Below, one piece after another: positions 34,633-42,726 of a DNA stretch of 54,579 nt. The notes beneath the pieces are model-generated. The model was not told the origin of the DNA. It searched no databases and worked only from the letters and a program-made list of their open reading frames with translations. The stretch's first letter is position 1. Every line of letters begins with the position of its first letter. The translations under genes and the position numbers were made by a program. The stretch covers positions 1 through 54,579 of the forward strand of contig NZ_JAFRGN010000062.1 in the NCBI RefSeq assembly GCF_017433805.1, read 5' to 3'. The stretch is from Butyrivibrio sp. GTDB lineage: Bacteria > Bacillota > Clostridia > Lachnospirales > Lachnospiraceae.

Positions 34633-36183
34633 ATGGGAGTTTTTATACACGACGAAAGTACTATTGTTAGTACAAAGGCAGGTAAACTGCAGGGTTATTT
34701 TTACAATGGAGTTTATGTATTCAAGGGAGTACATTATGCAGAAGCTGAGAGATTCATGCAGCCCACAGAGGTTGAGCCTTGGGAGGGCGTAAAAGAGGCT
34801 ACCAGCTACGGAATGGTTTGTAACCTGATGCACCAGGACAATCCACAGGGCGAGCTTATGGTTCCTCATGCTTACTGGCCACAGTCAGAGCACTGCCAGA
34901 ACCTCAACATCTGGACAACAGAACTTAATGAGAACAGCAAGAAGCCTGTAATGGTATGGCTTCACGGCGGCGGATTCTTTGCTGGTTCTGCTATAGAGCA
35001 GGTAGCTTACGAAGGCGATTCTATGGCTACAAAGGGCGACGTTGTTGTTGTAACAGTTAACCACAGACTTAACATCCTTGGCTACCTTGATCTTGAGCCA
35101 TTTGGTGATAAGTACAAGAACTCAGCTAACTGCGGAAATGCAGATCTTGTGGCAGCTCTTAAGTGGGTGCACGAGAACATTGCAGCATTTGGTGGAGATC
35201 CTGAGAACGTAACAATCTTTGGTCAGTCAGGCGGCGGAATGAAGGTTACAAGCCTTATGCAGACACCTGCAGCTGATGGTCTTTTCCACAAGGCTATTGT
35301 AATGAGTGGTGTTCTTGATCCTAGCTTCATGGGTAACGGCAAGACAGGCGGTCAGCAAATCGTATCTGGAATGTTACAGGAGCTTGGTCTTACAGATAAA
35401 GATGTAGAGAAGCTTGAGACACTTCCTTATCCACAGCTTGTAGAAGCTTACGAGAAGGCAGCAGCTAAGATCACAGATCCATCAGTATATAAGGGATGTT
35501 CACCAATGGTAAATGATTTCTACCTTGGCGAGCCTCACATCACAGGCTTTACAGAGCATGCCAAGACTATTCCAATGATGGTTGGTTCAGTTATCGGTGA
35601 GTTTGCTTTCATGCCACTTTTCTTTAATAAGTATGAGATGACAGAAGAGGAGCAGAGAGCAGTTGTAGAAGAGAAATACCACGAGTACACAGATCAGCTT
35701 ATTGACCTGTTCAAGAAGGCATATCCAGGCAAGAAGATCACAGACCTTGTTTCACTTGACTGCATCTTCAGAGTACCAACAATGAAGCTTATTGCTGAGG
35801 CTTCAAAGAGAACAGAAGCAGAAGTTTATTCATATCTTTTTGCTTATGAGTTCCCAATTCAGCACGGTAAGATTGCATGGCACTGCTCAGACATTCCATT
35901 CTTCTTCCACAATGTAGACAGAGTTCCATCTGCCAATGTAGAAGGCGAATCAGATAAGCTTGAGGAGCAGGTATTTGCAAGCGTTATGTCTTTTGCCAGA
36001 ACAGGAAATCCTAATAACGACAAGATGCCTCATTGGGATGCATCAAAAGAGGGTGACGAAGCAACATTTGTCTTTGACAAAGAATGTGAATGCAGACATA
36101 ATTATGACCATGAATTAATTAAGGTTTGCGGAGAGGCATTTTTCAAATATGCTCAGATGGGATTTGGAAATGTCCAGCACTGA
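34633..36183 (+). CDS. Type-B carboxylesterase/lipase family protein
   Basis: Protein of 516 residues from ATG 34633 (AAGGAGGG upstream); longer readings lack a site. The alpha/beta-hydrolase fold of carboxylesterase type B is clear: TKAGKLQGYFYNGVYVFKGV at the start, PVMVWLHGGGFFAGSAIEQV as the oxyanion loop, TIFGQSGGGMKVTSLMQTPA with the nucleophile Ser near residue 200, and a C-terminal IAWHCSDIPFFF with the likely catalytic His. No signal peptide, so cytoplasmic. In a sugar import locus it probably removes acetyl or aromatic esters from imported oligosaccharides before the GH3 enzymes act (inferred). The GH3 gene starts 20 bases later. Confidence 0.87.
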   Translation: MGVFIHDESTIVSTKAGKLQGYFYNGVYVFKGVHYAEAERFMQPTEVEPWEGVKEATSYGMVCNLMHQDNPQGELMVPHAYWPQSEHCQNLNIWTTELNENSKKPVMVWLHGGGFFAGSAIEQVAYEGDSMATKGDVVVVTVNHRLNILGYLDLEPFGDKYKNSANCGNADLVAALKWVHENIAAFGGDPENVTIFGQSGGGMKVTSLMQTPAADGLFHKAIVMSGVLDPSFMGNGKTGGQQIVSGMLQELGLTDKDVEKLETLPYPQLVEAYEKAAAKITDPSVYKGCSPMVNDFYLGEPHITGFTEHAKTIPMMVGSVIGEFAFMPLFFNKYEMTEEEQRAVVEEKYHEYTDQLIDLFKKAYPGKKITDLVSLDCIFRVPTMKLIAEASKRTEAEVYSYLFAYEFPIQHGKIAWHCSDIPFFFHNVDRVPSANVEGESDKLEEQVFASVMSFARTGNPNNDKMPHWDASKEGDEATFVFDKECECRHNYDHELIKVCGEAFFKYAQMGFGNVQH

Positions 36184-36203
36184 TGTATTAGCAGGAGAAT
36201 ATT

Positions 36204-39020
36204 ATGGGAAAAACATGGGATATTGAGAAGTTCAAGGCTACTGCCAGAGCAGCAGCTGCGGAGGGTATTGTCCTTGTCAAGAATGATGACAAGGCACTTC
36301 CTCTTAACAAGAACGAGAAGGTAGCCGTTTTCGGACGTAGCCAGATGAATTACTACAAGTCTGGTACAGGTTCAGGCGGTATGGTTAATGTTGACTATAT
36401 AGTTGGAATCTACGAAGCAATCGCAGATTCTGGTCTCTACAAGGTTAACAAGACAGTAAGAGAAGCCTACGAGAAGTTCGTTGAAGAGAATCCATTTGAT
36501 TATGGCGCAGGCTGGGCTTCAGAGCCATGGTTCCAGAAGGAAATGCCTCTTACAGATGCTTTCGTTAAGAGCGCTGCCAAGGAGTCTGATACAGCTCTTT
36601 TCATCATCGGCAGAACAGCTGGTGAGGATCAGGATAACAAGGATGAGCAGGGAAGCTTCCTTCTGACAGACGAAGAGACTAAGGCACTTAAGGCTGTTAC
36701 CAAGGCTTTCAAGAAGACAGTAGTTCTTTTGAATGTCGGCAATATCATTGACATGAAGTGGGTTAAAGAGATTGACCCATCAGCAGTTCTTTATGTATGG
36801 CAGGGCGGACAGGAAGGCGGAAACGCTGTTCTTGACGTATTAAGCGGAGCAGTTAATCCATCTGGTAAGCTCGCTGATACAATTGCTGAGAACATCGCTG
36901 ATTATGCTTCCTCTGAGAATTTTGGCTCAGATGTCAAGAACTATCAGAAAGAGGATATCTACGTTGGATATCGTTATTTCGAGACCTTTGATAAGGAGAA
37001 GGTTCTTTTCCCATTTGGATTCGGACTTTCATATACAACATTTGATATAGCAGCAGGTGAGTTTGCTTATGACAAAAAAGATGGCATTTCACTTGAAGTT
37101 CACGTAGCCAATACTGGCGACGTGGCTGGTAAAGAGGTTGTTCAGGTTTACGTTGAGGCTCCTCAGGGAGAGCTCGGTAAGCCAGCAAGAGCACTTGTAG
37201 CATTTAATAAGACAGACGTTCTTAAAAATGGACAGGCTCAGAATATCAGATTTGAGATTCCTAAGTACTGGTTCGCTTCTTATGATGACAGCGGCGTAAC
37301 TGGCAATAAGTCAGCTTATGTTCTGGAAAAGGGCGAGTACACAGTATACGTTGGAAGCGACGTTAGAAGCGCTGAGGCGGTAGGAACATTTACTATAGAT
37401 AAGACTGAAGTTGTTAAGCAGTGCGAGGAAGCTTACGCACCAGTTGACAGCTTTGAGAGACTTAAGCCACAAGTTAAGGGTGGCAAGCTCGTTAAGGGAT
37501 CAGAGAAGGTTACTACAAGAACTCTTGATCCTAATGTTAAGAGAAAAGACAGACTTCCTGATGCTTCTCTTTACAAGTACACAGGAGATAAGGGCTACAA
37601 GCTTAAGGATGTGGCTGATGGCAAGGTTTCCATGGAGAAGTTCATTGCTCAGCTCTCAGACGAGGATCTTTGTGCAATGATGAGAGGTGAGGGAATGTGC
37701 TCACCTAAGGTTACACCTGGTGTAGCCGGAGCTTACGGCGGAGTTACTGATTCACTTCTTGGCTTTGGTATTCCAATCGCAAGCTGCGCTGATGGTCCTA
37801 GCGGAATCCGTATGGACTGCGGAACACATGCGTTCTCACTGCCAAACGGAACATGTCTTGCATGTACCTTTAACGAAGAGATTAACGAAGAGCTCTTTAG
37901 ATGGGAAGGACTTGACCTTAGAAGACACAGAATTGATGCTCTTTTAGGACCTGGTATGAATATCCACAGAAGTCCTCTTAACGGACGTAACTTTGAGTAT
38001 TTCTCAGAGGATCCATTCCTTACAGGTAAGCTTGTTGCTGCTCAGCTCAAGGGACTTCACAAATACAGTGTTACAGGCGTTATCAAGCACTTTGCCGGTA
38101 ACACACAGGAGTTCAAGAGACATACTGTTAACAACGTTGTATCAGAAAGGGCACTTCGTGAGATTTACCTTAAGGGCTTTGAGCTTGCAGTAAGAGAAGG
38201 AAATGCAAGAGCTGTAATGACTACTTACGGACCTCTTAACGGTATCTGGACAGCCAGCAGCTATGATCTTCTCACAACTCTTTTACGACAGGAGTGGGGC
38301 TTTGACGGCGTTGCAATGACTGACTGGTGGGCAATGGGTAACGATGAAGCTAATGCTCCAGGAAGCTACCAGAACGTAGCAGCTCAGGTTCGTGCTCAGA
38401 ACGACCTCAACATGGTTAACACATGTGCGGGCGAGAATACTAACCACGATAACCTTGAAGAAGCGCTCAAGGATGGCAAGCTTGAGAGAAGCGAACTTGC
38501 AAGATGCGCAGGTAATATCCTCAGATTCCTTCTCAAGACTCCTTCATTCCAGCACATGCTTGGCAATGAATCAGCGCTTGATAAAGAGCTTGCTAATGCA
38601 GTATCTGCTGAGGATCAGGCTCTTCAGGAAATGATCGATGTTGTAGTTGATCAGGATGTTACTGAACTTGACGTTAACGATATCAAGGTAGGCAAGAAGT
38701 CAACAACAGTATTTGTTATGACAACACCTAGAAGATGTACAATGGATCTTGAGCTTGTTCTCAGAGCTGACAATCAGCCTGATGTAGCTCAGCTTCCACT
38801 TTCAATCTTCCAGGATAAGATGCTTCTTAAGACAGTAACACTTACTGGAATGGACAAAGAGTGGCAGACAGTAACAGCTTCTCTGTATCCAGCATTTATC
38901 GGTAACTTCTACCTGAAGCTCTATTTCGCTAACGGAGGACTTGAGATCAAGTCAGCAAGACTTGTTAAGACCAAGGACTTAGAGGAAGAGTTCAAGAGAG
39001 GTCTTACAGAACTTAAGTAA
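36204..39020 (+). CDS. GH3 beta-glucosidase with permuted domain order and C-terminal extension
   Basis: Protein of 938 residues, no signal peptide, so cytoplasmic. The domain order is reversed relative to most GH3 enzymes. The (alpha/beta)6 domain comes first (about 5-265: GIVLVKNDDKALPL, GEDQDNKDEQGSFLLTDEE, KEDIYVGYRYFETFDKEKVL), then an Fn3-like domain (about 268-400: PFGFGLSYTTFDI, VQVYVEAPQGELGKPAR). The TIM-like barrel follows (about 480-840: ADGPSGIR, NIHRSPLNGRNFEYFSEDP, GVIKHFAGNTQEFKRH), with the nucleophile Asp in VAMTDWWAMGND near 705. This order is known from Butyrivibrio beta-glucosidase. The last 95 residues look like an extra beta-sandwich, absent from the neighbouring GH3. 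It probably hydrolyses imported beta-gluco- or xylo-oligosaccharides; linkage is undetermined. Confidence 0.9.
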   Translation: MGKTWDIEKFKATARAAAAEGIVLVKNDDKALPLNKNEKVAVFGRSQMNYYKSGTGSGGMVNVDYIVGIYEAIADSGLYKVNKTVREAYEKFVEENPFDYGAGWASEPWFQKEMPLTDAFVKSAAKESDTALFIIGRTAGEDQDNKDEQGSFLLTDEETKALKAVTKAFKKTVVLLNVGNIIDMKWVKEIDPSAVLYVWQGGQEGGNAVLDVLSGAVNPSGKLADTIAENIADYASSENFGSDVKNYQKEDIYVGYRYFETFDKEKVLFPFGFGLSYTTFDIAAGEFAYDKKDGISLEVHVANTGDVAGKEVVQVYVEAPQGELGKPARALVAFNKTDVLKNGQAQNIRFEIPKYWFASYDDSGVTGNKSAYVLEKGEYTVYVGSDVRSAEAVGTFTIDKTEVVKQCEEAYAPVDSFERLKPQVKGGKLVKGSEKVTTRTLDPNVKRKDRLPDASLYKYTGDKGYKLKDVADGKVSMEKFIAQLSDEDLCAMMRGEGMCSPKVTPGVAGAYGGVTDSLLGFGIPIASCADGPSGIRMDCGTHAFSLPNGTCLACTFNEEINEELFRWEGLDLRRHRIDALLGPGMNIHRSPLNGRNFEYFSEDPFLTGKLVAAQLKGLHKYSVTGVIKHFAGNTQEFKRHTVNNVVSERALREIYLKGFELAVREGNARAVMTTYGPLNGIWTASSYDLLTTLLRQEWGFDGVAMTDWWAMGNDEANAPGSYQNVAAQVRAQNDLNMVNTCAGENTNHDNLEEALKDGKLERSELARCAGNILRFLLKTPSFQHMLGNESALDKELANAVSAEDQALQEMIDVVVDQDVTELDVNDIKVGKKSTTVFVMTTPRRCTMDLELVLRADNQPDVAQLPLSIFQDKMLLKTVTLTGMDKEWQTVTASLYPAFIGNFYLKLYFANGGLEIKSARLVKTKDLEEEFKRGLTELK

Positions 39021-39053
39021 TTAAATAGGGTTCTTTTAATACAATTATTAGGA

Positions 39054-39167
39054 GGCTGCACCTGCGGGGACAGGCTGCAGCCCTTCTTTTACGCAAAGCC
39101 ACTGAAATGAATATGTCAGCATTCGCTGACCAGTGGCTTGCGCGCGAGTAGGACAAGGCCTACTCGA
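39054..39167 (+). terminator. Three tandem hairpins between the two GH3 genes
   Basis: Hairpin 1 pairs GGCTGCA-CCTG (39054-39064) with CAGG-c-TGCAGCC (39071-39082), followed by CTTCTTTT, a plausible terminator. Hairpin 2 pairs AGCCACTG (39097-39104) with CAGTGGCT (39131-39138), with a nested GTCAGC-attc-GCTGAC. Hairpin 3 pairs CGAGTAGG (39145-39152) with CCTACTCG (39159-39166). Hairpins 2 and 3 lack T-runs and may protect or process the mRNA. Confidence 0.6.
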
Positions 39168-39215
39168 TTATTAAAAAATAGGGGTAAAGCAAAGAAAAAG
39201 AGAGGAAGGGTTACG

Positions 39216-41642
39216 ATGGAAAAATACGAACAGGAACACTTGGAACTTGTTAGGGGAAGCGCAGCAGAGTGTACATTATTCTTGCAGAAGGATGACAAGT
39301 TCCCACTTGAAGCACCTTGCAAAATTGCAGCATTTGGAAATGGCGTACGCCACACAATCAAGGGTGGTACAGGATCAGGTGAGGTTAATTCAAGATTTTC
39401 TGTTAATGTTGAGCAGGGACTTAAGGATGCGGGCTTTGAGATCACAAGCAAGAACTGGCTTGATGGCTATGATGATATCTTAAGCGAGAATCACAAGACC
39501 TTTGTTAAGAAGATTAAAGATGAAGCTAAGGCACTTGGCGTAAATGCAATGATGTACAGCATGGGTAAGATCGAGCCTGAACCAGAGCACGAGCTTTCAC
39601 TTAATGCTGAGGACGACGTTGCAATCTATGTACTTTCCAGAAACTCAGGAGAGGGTGCTGACCGTAAGGTTGAAAAGGGCGATGTTTTCCTTACAGATTC
39701 TGAGGTAAGAGACATTCTTCTTCTCAACGAGAAGTTCGAGAAGTTCATGCTTGTACTTAATGTTGGCGGACCTGTAGATCTTTCACCAGTTCTTGAGGTT
39801 AAGAATATCTTTCTCTTATCACAGCTTGGTGTTGTAACAGGAACAGTTCTTGCTGATATCCTTCTTGGCAAGATGAACCCATCAGGTAAGCTTGCGACTA
39901 CCTGGACAAAGTGGGAAGACTACAGCACTGTTGGCGACTTTGGCGGACATGACGACGTCAACTACAAAGAGGGAATCTATGTTGGCTACAGATACTTTGA
40001 CAGCGTAGGTGTTAAGCCTCTTTTCCCATTCGGATTCGGATTTTCATATACTGAGTTTGCAATCGAGCCTGTGGCAGTATCTGACGATAAGGACGAGATC
40101 ACAGTAGAAGCTAAGATCACAAACGTTGGAAATATGGCAGGTAAAGAGGTACTTCAGGTTTATGTTTCCTGTCCTGATGGTAAGCTCGACAAGCCTTCCA
40201 AGGATCTTGTTGCCTACGTTAAGAGTAGTGAACTTGCACCTGGACAGAGCGAAGTGGTCAAGGCTAGCTTCAAGCTGTCTGATATAGTTTCCTATGATGA
40301 GGAAACTGCTTCATATATTCTTGATGAGGGTGACTATCTTGTATGTGCAGGAAATAGCAGCAGCCAGGTTCTTCTCTATGCTATTGTTACTCTTTCAGAG
40401 ACTGTTACAACAATCAAGACCAGAAACTGCCTTGGAACACCAGGATTTGAAGATTTTGTTCCAGAGGAAAAGACTGTAGAAATAAATGCAGCCTGCGACA
40501 ATATTCCATGCATCACTCTTTCTGCCGCTGACTTTGAGACAGTAACTGTAGAGCATGACGTAGAATATCCTGTAGATGATGTGATCGCTGGCCTTACAGA
40601 TGAAGAGCTTGCGTTCATGAATATCGGAGCCTTCAATCCTGAGGCTACAGGCTTTAGCATTATCGGTAACGCAGCTTTTGCAGTAGCAGGGGCAGCAGGC
40701 GAGACAACAACAAGATATAAGGATAAAGGCATTAAGAGCATGGTTATGGCTGACGGTCCTGCAGGTCTTCGTCTTTCACCTGAGTATTTCGAGGATGAAA
40801 ACGGTGTACATGGCATGGGACTTACAGTTGGCAGCTGGGTAGACTTCATGGAAGATGAGATGCTTGCAGCTATCGAAGAAGCCAAGAAGACCATGGGACC
40901 TAAGGAAGGAACTGTAGTTAAGGATCAGTATGCAACAGCTATTCCTATCGGCACAGCTATTGCACAGACCTTCAACTACGAGCTTGCTCTTGCTTACGGA
41001 GATATGGTTGGAAAAGAGATGGAGAGATTCGGCGTACAGCTGTGGCTTGCTCCAGCCCTTAACATCCACCGTAGCATCCTGTGCGGACGTAACTTCGAGT
41101 ACTATTCAGAGGATCCACTTGTATCAGGACTTTGCGCAGCAGCTATTACACAGGGCGTTCAGAAACACAAGGGCTGTGGTACAACAATCAAGCATTATGC
41201 AGCTAATAACGCTGAGACTAACAGATATAACTCAAACAGCCACGTTTCAGAGCGTGCTATGAGAGAAATCTATTTAAGGGGCTTTGGAATCTGCGTAAGA
41301 AAATCTCAGCCAGCAGCAGTTATGACATCCTACAACCTCTTAAATGGTCAGCATACATCTGAGCACAGAGGACTTATCGAGGATATCCTTCGCTGCGAGT
41401 ATGGTTTTGAGGGCATTGTAATGACTGACTGGGTAGTTGATGCACTTTCATCATCTCCTGAGAATAAGTACAGAGGAGCCCTCGCACCAGAGGTAATCAA
41501 GGCAGGTGGAGATCTCTTTATGCCAGGCTGCAAGAACGACTATGACAGAGTTATTGCAGCACTTGCTGATGGATCAATTGACAGACATCAGATTCAGCAA
41601 AATGTGACCAGAGTCTACAGAATGGCAGAGAAAATGAACTAA
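39216..41642 (+). CDS. GH3 glycoside hydrolase, permuted domain order (second copy)
   Basis: Protein of 808 residues from ATG 39216, with GGAAGGG upstream. Same reversed order as the preceding GH3 enzyme: an (alpha/beta)6 domain (GSAAECTLFLQKDDKFPLEA, GEGADRKVEKGDVFLTDSE, KEGIYVGYRYFDSVGVKPLF), an Fn3-like domain (GFGFSYTEFAI, VLQVYVSCPDGKLDKPSKDL) and the barrel (ADGPAGLR, NIHRSILCGRNFEYYSEDP, TTIKHYAANNAETNRYNSN), with the nucleophile Asp in IVMTDWVVDAL near residue 734. It lacks the C-terminal extension of its neighbour. The different barrel loops suggest a different linkage or chain-length preference, so the pair may cleave complementary parts of one substrate. Confidence 0.9.
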   Translation: MEKYEQEHLELVRGSAAECTLFLQKDDKFPLEAPCKIAAFGNGVRHTIKGGTGSGEVNSRFSVNVEQGLKDAGFEITSKNWLDGYDDILSENHKTFVKKIKDEAKALGVNAMMYSMGKIEPEPEHELSLNAEDDVAIYVLSRNSGEGADRKVEKGDVFLTDSEVRDILLLNEKFEKFMLVLNVGGPVDLSPVLEVKNIFLLSQLGVVTGTVLADILLGKMNPSGKLATTWTKWEDYSTVGDFGGHDDVNYKEGIYVGYRYFDSVGVKPLFPFGFGFSYTEFAIEPVAVSDDKDEITVEAKITNVGNMAGKEVLQVYVSCPDGKLDKPSKDLVAYVKSSELAPGQSEVVKASFKLSDIVSYDEETASYILDEGDYLVCAGNSSSQVLLYAIVTLSETVTTIKTRNCLGTPGFEDFVPEEKTVEINAACDNIPCITLSAADFETVTVEHDVEYPVDDVIAGLTDEELAFMNIGAFNPEATGFSIIGNAAFAVAGAAGETTTRYKDKGIKSMVMADGPAGLRLSPEYFEDENGVHGMGLTVGSWVDFMEDEMLAAIEEAKKTMGPKEGTVVKDQYATAIPIGTAIAQTFNYELALAYGDMVGKEMERFGVQLWLAPALNIHRSILCGRNFEYYSEDPLVSGLCAAAITQGVQKHKGCGTTIKHYAANNAETNRYNSNSHVSERAMREIYLRGFGICVRKSQPAAVMTSYNLLNGQHTSEHRGLIEDILRCEYGFEGIVMTDWVVDALSSSPENKYRGALAPEVIKAGGDLFMPGCKNDYDRVIAALADGSIDRHQIQQNVTRVYRMAEKMN

Positions 41643-41683
41643 GTACAAATAAGATAGTAGTGAATTAGTAAATACTTGATTAG

Positions 41684-41730
41684 ATAGCCACATATTCACG
41701 ATATAGCGAACGTGAAATGTGGCTATTTAC
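41684..41730 (+). terminator. Hairpin after the second GH3 gene, probable terminator
   Basis: ATAGCCACAT-a-TTCACG pairs with CGTGAAATGTGGCTAT through one bulged A, a long stem. The following TTTACGTATATTT is a weak T-run. Confidence 0.6.
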
Positions 41731-41847
41731 GTATATTTGCAAAGCGGTGCATGCTGCCAAACCAGCATTTATGCTATCGAAATAATATTTCATAAAAATT
41801 TAATGATTTAATGGGCTAAAGCAGTGGCTTTTCAGTTTCGATTAGTA

Positions 41848-41929
41848 TATAATGTTCCCATTGAATGAAATTTTGTTGTAAAGGTTATCGGTTGAGGGGC
41901 CATGAGGCCTTTACAAGCCAGTCATTCAA
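41848..41929 (+). promoter_or_regulatory. Promoter and structured leader of the 81-residue protein gene
   Basis: TATAAT lies at 41848-41853, so RNA should start near 41860. The leader opens immediately with TTGAATGA (41861-41868), which pairs with TCATTCAA (41922-41929). Nested inside, TTGTAAAGG (41876-41884) pairs with CCTTTACAA (41908-41916). The two perfect stems and the 23-base loop form one extended structure ending about 20 bases before the ribosome binding site. I do not recognise a riboswitch class. Confidence 0.5.
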
Positions 41930-41959
41930 CAATTTCTTATGAGACGGAGGAATTAAATA

Positions 41960-42205
41960 ATGAGAAGTTCCGCTAAGGCAAAAAGAGGCATGAGTCAGAG
42001 CTGCATCGAAATCATGTCAGACGCAATCAAGGCAATGGAGCAGAACCTATCATACGGCAAATTTAAGGCTCTTGATATGTTAGGAGCCGGCAGTATGCAG
42101 GACGAGTATTACGAATCAGAGTACCAGGTGTACACGGACAACATCGTTCGCAAGACTGAGCACACTGAGACCAAGAAAGCAGTAGCTTTTGTAAAAGTTA
42201 GATAA
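41960..42205 (+). CDS. Small protein of unknown function (81 residues)
   Basis: No recognised family, no signal peptide or membrane helix. The N-terminus is basic (MRSSAKAKRGMSQS), the middle looks helical (IEIMSDAIKAMEQNLSYGKF), then an acidic, Tyr-rich stretch (MQDEYYESEYQVYTDN) and a basic end. Strong ribosome binding site GACGGAGGAA, a promoter with a structured leader, and a perfect terminator indicate a real, independently transcribed gene. Favoured codons (for example GCA, CTT, AAG) suggest good expression. It could be an RNA-binding or regulatory small protein, but nothing in the sequence settles that. Confidence 0.6.
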   Translation: MRSSAKAKRGMSQSCIEIMSDAIKAMEQNLSYGKFKALDMLGAGSMQDEYYESEYQVYTDNIVRKTEHTETKKAVAFVKVR

Positions 42206-42240
42206 ATCTTTTTCTGACAACTGAATATGGTGAAATGTTG

Positions 42241-42275
42241 GGGCCACTACGAGGCTATCGTAGTGGTCCTTTTAT
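42241..42275 (+). terminator. Terminator of the 81-residue protein gene
   Basis: GGGCCACTACGA pairs with TCGTAGTGGTCC (one G-U pair) around a five-base loop, then TTTTAT. Confidence 0.88.
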
Positions 42276-42726
42276 ATTGGGGGATGGATTTTTGGGGGCA
42301 CTTGCATCTACTTTTCTGATTTTGTTCATAATCGATGCTCATTTCCTAGTGTGATTGTTATCAAATGCATCGGAATAATTGATTATTAGTATTATTGATG
42401 TAATTTCTATTACCCAATGCTATGGTAATGGCATCGATAATCTATATTTTCGCGTTTTATGATGCACTTACTGCTTGTATTGCCTATAATTGTGCATCTA
42501 TTTTGGTTATCTTATTGATATTTGATGCAAAGCAAGTTGCTATGGGGGATGGCGTAGGATTATTTTCTGGAAAAAGATAGTAATCAAAAATTTGATGTTT
42601 AAATCAAAAAGTGGACCATGGCAAATGCAGTAAAATAGCGGCTTAAGTCAAAAAACGGCTCTTTTATATGACTATCTTTTTGTGTAAAGTTGTGGTATCA
42701 AAAATGCAAAAAGGGAGGTTATACTA
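42276..42726. other. Intergenic region of about 450 bases, rich in GCATC/GATGC motifs
   Basis: No gene was found here. GCATC or its complement occurs seven times between 42304 and 42538, including TGCATCTA twice. Nearer the esterase gene, TTTGAT-n6-ATCAAA (42591-42608) is an inverted repeat, and several TCAAAAA copies follow. These may be regulatory sites of the esterase gene. No clear -35/-10 pair was found. Confidence 0.35.

Noticed and set aside
40376-40894. 172-residue minus-strand frame inside the second GH3 gene
   Set aside because: Antisense shadow of a conserved enzyme; no ribosome binding site or recognisable domain.
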